Assembly: GCA_934045905.1 (NCBI GenBank)
Contig: OW203770.1
Coordinates: 372,001-436,000, forward strand
DNA from: Leuctra nigra
Taxonomy: Eukaryota; Arthropoda; Insecta; Plecoptera; Leuctridae
Direction: 5' to 3'
DNA: 64,000 nucleotides
The notes beneath the pieces are model-generated. The model did no database searches. It was not told where the DNA came from and saw only the letters and a program-made list of their open reading frames with translations. Both the position numbers and the translations under genes were made by a program. The first letter of the stretch is position 1. The number at the start of each line of letters is the position of its first letter. Positions 52,171 to 62,200 of the stretch are shown one piece after another.

Positions 52171-53537
52171 CTAGGAAAACGCTCAGTGTAACGCGTTGAT
52201 GAGCGAGCACGAGTACGTGCAAATTCACGAACCGGAAATGCGTACACAACGCCCAGAAAACATATACATCCATATTGAATTGATTATGATATCAACTTAT
52301 ATGATGATATGCTTTTCATCGAAACTTTAAAATAGCATCGAAGCAAATCAGAATCAATTCAATTGGCACTGGAAAACATTCATTTCGATACTTCATTACT
52401 GACAGATATTAAAAATGTCAATAAGTTCATACGTTCTTAACTGATTGGGATGAAATTTTGTAAAATAAGAGACAATGTTGGTCTTAATGATCATGCAAAA
52501 TATGAGTTTGATCACAATTATCGAAGACCGTTTTCATTTTTCAGCCTATCAGGCATAGGCGTGCGCACGGGGGGGGGGGGGGGGGGGGGGGCCGGGGGGC
52601 CTTGGCCCCCCCTAATGGCTCAGCCTCAACTAAAAAATTATAAAATGTGGTCCTCATTGTGTCAAAATTTTGTTTTAAAAGGGTTTAAACAAAAAAATCT
52701 CCCTGCGGGGCATACTGGAGTTGCTCAACTCACTGGAATCAAGTACTAGGTTGATCAAAAACACAATATTTTGGAAAACAATGTCTATAAAGTACCTTCC
52801 AAAAACACGATTTTTTCATGAATTTCTAGGTTTTTCCCCTAAAAATTTCTTTTTAATATATTTTGGGGCATGACCCCTCACCTTATTGTAGTGAAAATGT
52901 GTGTAAAATTAAAAAAAAAAAAAAATTGTAAAAAATGCTTGTCAGAACGTCTCAAAATTGATTTCAAAGTGTCAAAAAACCAAAAAATGCCCTGCGGGGC
53001 AAGGTGGGGGGCAAGCCCCACACCCCCCTTCACCCGTGGCAATTTTTTTTCCTTAGACTTTACCCCCCTCTCATTAATCCCTGCCGGCGTCCATGTTGGC
53101 CCCCCCTAATGATTTATCCTGCGCACGCCTATGCTATCAGGAGATATTTATTGAAATTTTAACCAATAAATGGATTTCAAAAAAATTACGTTCTTGAAAC
53201 AGAAAAGGTTGTCTCTACATGTGTGCAAAATTTCAGCTCGATCGAAGAAAAACTGACCTGTATAGCCAAAATATGAGTTTGATCAGTTTTATCGAAGACC
53301 ATTGTCATTTTTCAACCTACCATCAGATGTTTATTTAAATTTTAACCAAAGGATGGATTTCAAAAAATTTTGGGGTCTGCAAACAGAAAAGGTTGTCTCC
53401 ACATGAGTGCAAAATTTCAGCTCGATCGAAGAAAAACTCTGATCTTTATATCGTCAGGTAACAGAAAAAAAAATAAAAAAAAATAAAGATGTCCGTGCCA
53501 AAAGAGCCGAAAGGAGACGCTCGCTTCGCTCGCTCAA
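52171..53537 (-). mobile_element. Helitron-like family copy 12
   Basis: CTAGGAAAACGCTCAGTGTA to ACGCTCGCTTCGCTCGCTCA, with A before CTAG. It contains the hAT-like insertion 52554-53133 and an internal partial duplication (AAAATATGAGTTTGATCA at 52497 and 53269). Confidence 0.62.
52554..53133. mobile_element. hAT-like element, filled site with known empty site
   Basis: Ends CATAGGCGTGCGCACGGG and TGCGCACGCCTATG; CTATCAGG at 52546-52553 and 53134-53141. Copy 8 of the Helitron-like family shows the uninterrupted CTATCAGGAGATGTT at 19079-19093. Confidence 0.9.
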
Positions 53538-53811
53538 CAAAGATGGCTTAGGAAAATAAGGGAAACAAAGTTGATTGTATGTTTATATTATATATTTATA
53601 AATTCAACAATAATGTTAGACTGTGTATAAAAACTTATCAAAATGAAAAACACGAAGAATAATTACAATAGACACGATTAGCATTACAAATATATCTCAA
53701 TTCTGGGAAGACTTTCATTCCAGTATATCGTTTATTAACAACAATAAACCTCATAAATCATGTCGTAAATGTGTGACAATTATCAATACACTCAAATTAC
53801 TAGAGTTAGGG

Positions 53812-54149
53812 CCGGTCATATATTTTTTCCCGCCAACGGTCGGTTTGGAGCGGTTTTAGAGGGAAATACGAAATATTAATTGCCATATTCGGCAATCGGT
53901 TATGAATATGGAAAAAGCAAGACTTAGTGACATGTATTGAACCTTTATCTACATTTTCTTCGCTTACTTTCATAACTTTTCTCCTTCTATATGGTCAGAA
54001 CACTCTAAAACAAACACCGAAACACCTCAGTCTTGCTTTTTCGATATTCAAAACCGTTTGTCATTAATGTAGTCATTTATATTTCGTATTTCCCTCTAAA
54101 ACCGATCCAAACCGACCGTTGGCGGGAAAAATGTCTGACTGGCCTTAAG
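53812..54149. mobile_element. Foldback MITE (GGCCGGTCATA family), copy 2
   Basis: TTAGGGCCGGTCATATATTT to TGGCCTTA; homologous to 38995-39440 but with shorter, more diverged arms. Confidence 0.75.
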
Positions 54150-54309
54150 AAGAAGGACAAACAGCAAGACATCTGCCATTCCTCAGAATGTGTTCCATGT
54201 ATTTGGGAATATAAACTTTAAACAGGGAAGTTGCAGTGATATATTTGCTCTTTATGAACATCGTTATAAAAGTCTGTTATAAAAGACAACATTAAACATT
54301 ATCAAGTGA

Positions 54310-54440
54310 GCTCTGATTTTCAAAAAATGTCAAATGCAGTACCGTGATCCTAATATCTATTTATGTAATTCAACAATAAACATAAATAGATATTAAGATC
54401 ATGGAACTGCAAGTGACATTTTTTGAAAAGCAGAGCTATA
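54310..54440. repeat. Small inverted repeat
   Basis: CTGATTTTCAAAAAATGTCA, TAATATCTATTTATGT and their complements; centre near 54373. The remaining 54441-54774 has nothing recognised. Confidence 0.7.
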
Positions 54441-54774
54441 ACTAGATAATTTATAATGTTGTCTATTGAAATCAAAGATTTTTAAATATGAAAAACTTTG
54501 TACTAATTAGAATCAAAAGAGTTAAACGACACAAAAAGAGCAAATCTTTATCTCCAACTTCCAACTCTTCAAGGTCACAATGTCGGTCTCAAGCGTTGAA
54601 CTCTTTCGATATCAACTGAACGACCTTCGACCCGATGACACAAGAGATTATTCCTCATCGAGTTTAGTGACTTTATGATTCTTCATCGAATTCAAATCAT
54701 AGCCGAGGATTTGGTTTGACATTTTGATTAGCAGGTTACGTAAACACAGAAAGTGACTCACATAGTTTTAAGCT

Positions 54775-55752
54775 CAGGCGCGTAGGAACTACTTTCATCA
54801 TGGGGGGGGGTGGGAGGGGGGGGGGGGGGGGGCAGGAAGTTTTATAGACTTTAAACTAGGGGTGTGCGAATCCATAATATTTCGAATCGAATTGGATTCG
54901 GATTCGATTCGTCAGACGAATCCAGATTCTGAAATATCAAACCCATTCAAATCCTATCAAACCTAGATGTCAATCCTTGATTTTCCCGCGAAATTTGAAT
55001 TTCAAAGTTCTTCAATGCTACCAACTTTCCATAGCGGAACTCACTAAGAGGTAATACAGCACTACCAACCATTGAAGCTGAATATAACCAGCCCAACCCA
55101 TCAATTGCCGCCATTTTCGTGATCATAAATTCGTAAATATTCGTCAGTAACATGGTAAATAATCATCTCAGTTTTGTTTTTAAATTGATTCAAACTAATC
55201 ATCCACCATAAATATAATCTCCACATTTTATGTGACTGGTATAATAGAAATTGACATCATTTTGATGTATGGGAGTCAACCATTTCACCTGAATTACCTA
55301 CCTAACCATACTTTGATATTTCGATTTTTCCTTTCAGAGAAATTTGATTAAATAAATTAAGATTCGGATTTGGGTTCGGATTCGCGAACCTTTCAAGATT
55401 CGATTCGAGATTCGGATTCGAATTAAAAAACCTGGATTCGCACATCCCTACTTTAAACCATTTAAAATTGATTCTGGGGCTCAAAAATGCACAAACTGGA
55501 GCAATTAAAAAAACTCCAAATGTTGCTCCGCAGGTCATGTTTTGAATATAAACATGTTTAAATCGATGCTGGGATTCTAAACAGTTCAAATTACAACAAA
55601 CGAGTCCATATTTTAGCCCCGTAGGGTGGTTTTTTAGAATTTAAACAGTTTTGAAGCAATTCTCAGACACTAATGGTGAATGGGGGGTCGGCCTGCTCAA
55701 GTGGGGGGGGGGGGGGGGGGGGGAAGGATAATCCCCCCTTCCTACGCGCCTG
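54775..55752. mobile_element. CAGGCGCGTAGGAA hAT-like element carrying a nested one
   Basis: Ends CAGGCGCGTAGGAACTAC and CTTCCTACGCGCCTG. The flanking octamers TTTAAGCT and TTTCAACA do not match. Contains the nested element 54858-55450, a CCCCGTAGGG motif and G runs. Confidence 0.75.
54858..55450. mobile_element. Nested hAT-like element, TAGGGGTGTGCGAATCC termini
   Basis: Ends TAGGGGTGTGCGAATCC and GGATTCGCACATCCCTA with CTTTAAAC at 54850-54857 and 55451-55458. Subterminal GATTCG repeats. Confidence 0.88.
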
Positions 55753-55794
55753 TTTCAACAGGTGGATTTCAGGCTGAGAAGAGATTCGTGAATT

Positions 55795-56035
55795 TTTTCA
55801 AATATTTTGGAAACAATAACAGATTTTTTTAACCATTTTGGAAAAAATCGACAGATTTTTTCAACCATTTTGGAAAAAATGTACAAATTTTTTCAAACAT
55901 TTTGGAAAAAAATTACAGATTTTTTCAACCATTTTGGAAAAAATGTACAAATTTTTTCAACCATTTTGGAAAAAAATTACAGAATTTTTCAACCATTTTG
56001 GAAAAAATCAACAGATTTTTTCAGCCATTTTTGAC
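55795..56035. repeat. 32-bp tandem repeat after the ephexin stop codon side
   Basis: About eight units ATTTTTTCAACCATTTTGGA plus AAAAAATNNACA. Related units occur at 57190-57254 and 58739-58945, on both sides of the hAT-like insertion. Three overlapping open frames are a by-product of the period. Confidence 0.88.
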
Positions 56036-56114
56036 CAAAATTCGAAAAAGAAGCAGTGTTTGTCTCATCTCATGTCAATGTCACTATGGAGGTTGAACAT
56101 CTCCTGTGAATGTT

Positions 56115-56281
56115 TCACTTGGTTCTTCGCTGATTGTCAATGAAAGTGCCGGACAGAGCGAGCAGTCTGTAGCGCTGCTTGAGGTTCCTCGCGCGGACGT
56201 GGGCGGAGAATATCTCCTGCGTGTGATTGGCCGGGAACCAGCCGCTCTCTCCGTCCCGAAGCCTCTCTCCGTAGTACCAAC
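56115..56281 (-). CDS. Ephexin last exon, SH3 end and C-terminus
   Basis: Acceptor GTTGCTATCAG; starts GWYYGERLRDGESGWFP, the n-Src/distal-loop and WFP part of an SH3 domain, and then a basic helix-like tail (ARNLKQRYRLLALSG) and TGA. No canonical AATAAA was seen close downstream; the following sequence is a 32-bp tandem repeat. Confidence 0.88.
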
Positions 56282-59200
56282 CTGATAGCAACAAACATGC
56301 GTTAACTACATTTATCAGTTACATCACTTCAGGGACAAGAACATGAAATATTGACAAATAATGATGTTAGTGGGTTTTTGCTGTTAGTGAGTTTTTGCTG
56401 TTAAGAAGTTTTTGCTGTTAGCAAGATTTTTACTGTTAGTGAATTTTTGCTGTTAGTGAATTTTTATTGTTAGTGAGTTTTTGCTGTGAGTTCTTACTGT
56501 TAGTGAGGTTTTGCTGTTATTGAGTTCTTGCTGGTAGTGAGTTTTTACTGTTAGTGAGTTTTTGCTGTTAATACATTTTTGATGATAGTGACTTCTTGCT
56601 GTTAGTGAGTTCTTGCTGCTAGTGACTTCTTGCTGTTAGTGACTTCTTGCTGTTAGTGACTTCTGTCGTTAGTGACTTCTGTCGTTAGTGAGTTCTGTCT
56701 GTTAGTGAGTTCTGGCTGTTAGTGAGTTCTGTCTGTTAGTGAGTTCTGTCTGTTAGTGAGTTCTTGCTGTTAGTGAGTTCTGTCTGTTAGTGAGTTCTTG
56801 CTGTTAGTGACTTCTCGCTGTTAGTGAGTTTTGCTGTTAGTGACTTCTGTCTGTTAGTGACTTCTGGCTGTTAGTGAGTTTTTGCTGTTAGTGACTTTAT
56901 GCTGTTAGTTACTTCTGTCTGTTAGTGACTTCTGTCTGTTAGTGAGTCCTCACCGTCGGCCAGCTTGCGCAATACGTTGACGACGTCCGCCTGGTCGAGG
57001 GCGAGCTCGTCGGGCTGCGCTGCGGTGAAGGAATGAGTGGCCGCGACCTGCGGACAATCCCACTGCTCGTAGACGCTCTCGTCGGGGTTGTCGGAGGCGG
57101 GCTGTTGGACGGCAGACAGCCAGCGCTGCCGGTCAGACTCCAGCGCGCAAGACACAACCTACAAGATGAGACAAACACTAAGCGTTTTTTATTTTTTTTT
57201 CAAAAAATGGCAGAAATTTTATTATTTTTTTTTTCCCAAATAGTTGAAAAAATCCAGGGTTGGGTCAGTAGAATATTCCGCGTAGAAAATGGGTATTCTA
57301 CGCGTATATTCTACCGTAGAATATGTAATGTAGAATATTGATGTAGATGACATATTCTACACGTAGAATATTATTTTTAAGAAAAACATTGATTTGGATT
57401 ATAATGATCATTCTATTGATTTGTTTTCAATATAACAGCATTTTACTTTACTATGAGTACCTAGTACATAGTGATGTAATATTACCGGGAATTTATTGGG
57501 AATATACTACAGGGATGAGTAAACAATTTATAAGAGAAATCATTATTAAAGCATGTTTATGTTATGAGATGAAAATTCAAAACAACGCCCTGCGGGGAAA
57601 CAATTAGAATGTTGTTTGATTGAGTTGTTCATTTTCAAGTCCCAGAATCACGTCTTAGAAATTGTTGAAATTCTTTAAAAAACGCCCTGCGGGGCAACAT
57701 CAAGAGGGGGGGGGGGGGCTTCGTTCAAATAGCAGAATAAACTAGTAATTCAATTGATTATTTTTGGTGTATTATTTTATGATTGATTGCATGCTGTGGC
57801 TCGCATTATTATCTAATTTATAAATTTTTCGGAAATTGGCTCCGTCACCAAAAAAGGTTACCGACCCCTGTCATAAGATATCAAGAAAATTAGTGACAAA
57901 AAAGAGAATACTAAAAGGTAATGAGTAATGACATACCACAAAATAAGAACATTTATCATTTTAATTTATAATGAAAAAGTAAATTCCCGATTTGGGGAAT
58001 ATTCCCCAAATTTGCTCGGGAATATTCCCGGGAATCTGGGAATATTCCCGCTGGGCATCACTACTAGTACATAACAACTCTACCAAATTGTTGATACGAG
58101 AGGACCAACTACAATTTCTTACTTCTAAATTTAATATTAACATAAAAACGCAAAGTGATACTCAATCATCTCATTCGGACTTTGGTAGTTGCTTGCTGTA
58201 ATGCTGGATGCTGTAATCTAGATTCAATTATCCAAACATGAAGAATATGCAGTATGCACACACGTAGAAATTACATTCGATTCTACATGGTTTTCTTCAA
58301 TTAGAAATTATTTTGAAATGTTTTTTTAATTTCAATTTTTTACAATCTTGCTAATGGCTTTTCCTGCAATATATTCAAATCATCGTGTGTTCCCTATTGT
58401 AGATATAGGGGAAGTGTGCTATGAATGGGCTTATTAAAATTACGAGGTAGGATTGCTCTCTAATTTGCCAAAATTAAGGATGTGGCCGTTCCATACAAGA
58501 TAGAATATGAGTAGAATAAATAGAAAAGATTTGAACTCAACCTCTCTAAAGATAAGTTGAAAATAGGGCAACTAAAAAAGTAAAATAATATATTTTGGTT
58601 TATGCTAACTTTCCAAATTTTTCCACTGGCACTTAAAAAAAATATTCTACAATAATATTCTACATATTCTACATATTCTACGTGTTACTCTACGTGTATG
58701 TAGAAAATTAATATTCTACGCGTAATGACCCAACCCTGAAAAAATCTGATGATTTTTTCCAAAACTGTTGAAAAGATTTGACATGAGATTTTCTCGGCCA
58801 TTTTGGGAAAAATCAACAGATCTTTTCAACCATTTTGGAAAAAATAGTCAGATTTTTTCAACTATTTTTGAAAAAATTATCAGATTTTTTCAATCATCTT
58901 GGACAAAATTGTCTGATTTTTTTCGGCCATTTTGGAAAAAATTGCCAGACGTAAATCGTAGACGCTCTCGTCGGGGTTGTCGGAGGCCAGCGCAGAAGAC
59001 AACCGATGACACCAACGTATGTCATTAGATGAGACAAATAGCTTCATACAGCTCTCCTCGCTGTAATCATTAGGCTACGTATTACACCGTGGCGACCAAA
59101 CTAATCAACGTATCAGGCTGGAAGTTTCACAGATTATAAACAACATACCAAGGTTGGATTTGTGACAGTTTCAATAAAATAACTCTTGTAGAACAAATGT

Positions 59201-62200
59201 TACAGCTCTTTGAATTTGGTTGTCAATAAATCGATTAAAGGGAGTTAAAAAAAACACACAATGGACGAGCCACCGCTGTGAATTGTGATGATACCTATGA
59301 TCAAATCAGGCTGAAAATTTCACAGATTATAAACAACATAACAAGGTTCGATTTGTGAAAGTTTCAAAAACCTAACTTTTGTCTGAGAAAAGTTACAGCT
59401 GTTTGAATTTACCTATTGATAGAAATCGATTAAAAAAACCTTTGTATTCAGATAGCTGGACAATGCGTTGAAGATTGTCATATCACGTTGATGTACGTAC
59501 CATCTCTACAGTCTTGTTGTCGTGGTTACCGAGCAGAGTGAGCAGCATGGGATTGCGTCCCGCGTCGGCCTGCATCTTGACCGGTAGAGACGAGACAGCC
59601 TCCGTGCTGAGCTGGACCAGGTTGCGTGGACAGTAGTCGGTCACAGAGTAGCTCTCCTCGCTGCAGACATTAGAGCACGTATTACATCGCTGTCATCAGA
59701 CTGATCAACGTATCAAGCTGGAAGTTGCATAGAATATAAACAACATACTAAGGTTGGATTTGTGAAAGTTTCAAAACCATATCATTTGTAGGAGAAAAGT
59801 TACAGCTGTTAGAAGTTGGGTGTCAATAAATTGTTTATGTGGAGCTAAAAAAAATCATACAAGGGTCGAGCTATCATTGTGACCAAACGAATTAACAGAT
59901 CAAGCTGAAAGTTTTACAGAAAATAAACAACATAATAAGGTTTGATTTGTGAAAGTTTCAAAAACATAAAGTTTGTAGAAAAGGAGTTACAGCTCTTAGG
60001 ATTTGGTTGTCGAAATAGAGCTCAAAACAATCGCACAATGGGCGAGACATTCTGTGACAAAACTACAATACAAATCAGGCTAAAAATTTCACACAATATA
60101 AATAACACACTAAGGTTTAATATGGGAAAGTTTCAAAAACATAACTTATGTAGAAAGAAAGTACTTAAATAGTATAGGCTGTTCAATTTACGCTTACAAC
60201 GCCGTTTGGGTGTAATAACTAAGCAGCACCATCCAGACCTTCCATCTGAATTCACACTTTGCCAACCTAAACTCTTGAAATAAAATCCGCTAACTTGAAT
60301 GTGCCACCTAGTTCTAGCTGATTTTCATTTTGTAGTGTTGGTTCTAGCGTAGTACATCATTTTCGTTGCCATCTTCACCACCATAATCATTGTACAGAAG
60401 ATTTGAACAAACTGTAAGTACTAGTTAATAAGTTTTATTGACAACTTTGGGACATAATAATCCAGTTTACAGGACTAATATTAATTACTACATTTGACAG
60501 TTTCCTACAATTAATACTATCTAATAAACTATTAAATTTTCTCCAGCTTAGCGAGTCATTCATTTCTGACTTTAGAAGGTTGTTCCACAGTCGGGTGGCT
60601 CTGCCCAAATAGAGAATAGCGGTCAACACTTTTGGAGGATCTCTTCAAGTTGATCTTCCGGTGGTCAGTACGGCTGATGTAATGATCCTCGTCCATCCAC
60701 CCAAGTTACAGCTGTTAGAATTTGGATGTCGTAAAAAGAGGTAAAAAATCACACAATGGACGGCTATCGGTGTGACAAAACTATTGCACAATTCAAGCTG
60801 AAAATTTCACAGAATGTAAACAACATACCGAGGTATAATTTGTGAAAGTTTCAAAAAACATAACTTTCGTAGAAAAAAGTTACAGCTGTTAGAATATAGT
60901 TTCAAAAAAATATAGTCTGAAAAATCGAATATGTGGATCTCAAAAAAATAGTCAAAGGCCGAGGGATCGTTTTGAGGAAAATACTGAACGAATCTGACTA
61001 AAATGTTCACAGAATATAAAAAATATAACAAGGATTGATTTGTGTGAGTTTCAAAAACATTACTTTTGTAGCAGAAAAGGTACAGCAGTTAGAAATTGGT
61101 TGTCGTAAGAGTTAAAAAAAACACAATGTACAAGACAGTGCTGTGACAAAACTACTGAACGAATCAAGCTTAAAATAATACAGAACCCATAAAAAACACT
61201 CCGTGTAAAAATACCAGCCAATTCTCTTCAACTATAAAAAAATAGAAGAAATCTAAAAATTCAGCACTGAAAAGTATAGTGATATCAAAAAATGGGCCAA
61301 GTCAAAACTTAATTTTAGAAACCAAAATATACTTGGCGCATCGTTTTTAAGGGCATTACTATAGGTATATTATATATATATATATATTTAATACCAACTG
61401 CAAATTGAAAAGATTTGCCTACTGTGGGGATCGAACCCACGTCCCTGAATTGCCGGTCCAGTGCTCTAACCACTAAGCTAAGCAGGCTATTCAATCTGCA
61501 GTGCAGATTGAATCTCCACTGCAGATTGAATAGCCTGCTTAGCTTAGTGGTTAGAGCACTGGACCGGCAATTCAGGGACGTGGGTTCGATCCCCACAAGG
61601 CAAATCTTTTCAATTTGCAGTTGGTATTAAATATCATCACCCTCTCTGAGGTCATCAGAAAAAACCATGTTAGTCATATATATAATATATTATATATTCA
61701 GGTACACTCCCCCAAATAATAAACGGTACTTGGTACAAAACGTATTGGCTGCTGGGCCGGTTCCTTGACAATCAATCCTTGTTCTTATCAATGAAATCAG
61801 AGCTCACCTAAAAGAGTTAGATAATGCGTTAGAACTGACTTCATGGGATGATGCCATCAAACATTAATCAGTCAATTCATTTTCTTTCGAGTACCGTTTA
61901 TTATTTGGGGGAGTGTACATTTGATTTTTGACATATACTTCTATACTATTTATACACGATGCGCCAAGTATATTTTGGTTTCTAAAATTAAGTTGTGACT
62001 TGGCCCATTTTTTGATATCACTACTTTTCAGTGCTGAATTTTTAGATTTCTTCTATTTTTTTATAGTTGAAGAGACTTGGCTGGCATTTTTACACGAAGT
62101 GTTTTTTATGGGGATATCACTCATTTTTTTAGTTTATTTACATAACTTGTAACACATATCGGAGCAACAATGACTAATTCCTTTAAAAAAATAAGCTATT

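Larger units (their letters stand above)
59090..61185. repeat. Ephexin intron tandem-like repeats, unit about 150-180 bp
   Basis: Recurring ATAAACAACATACTAAGGTT, GATTTGTGAAAGTTTCAAAA, GTAGAAAAAAGTTACAGCTG and CACACAATGGACGAG blocks, resuming at 63066-63135. They cross the mid-PH exon, as if units were copied from the exon-intron boundary outwards. Confidence 0.8.
61391..61627. repeat. Palindrome with divergent tRNA copies
   Basis: Arms of about 110 bases begin ATACCAACTGCAAATTG and end with its reverse complement, around a short centre near 61510. It sits inside a foldback element that itself sits in an ephexin intron. Confidence 0.85.

Noticed and set aside
54775..55752. Exact 8-bp target duplication for the outer CAGGCGCGTAGGAA element
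   Set aside because: TTTAAGCT and TTTCAACA differ, so insertion boundaries are supported by termini only.
55807..56143. Three overlapping frames with repeated DFFNHFGKN-like text
   Set aside because: Product of a 32-bp non-triplet tandem repeat rotating through all frames.
56345..56945. Possible telomeric or centromeric satellite
   Set aside because: A short intronic array of 18-20 bp units bounded by ephexin exons, so a local minisatellite.
61315..61630. Frames reading GIEPTSLNCRSSALTTKLSR and SLVVRALDRQFRDVGSIPT
   Set aside because: These are translations of the tRNA-like palindrome, a common false protein.
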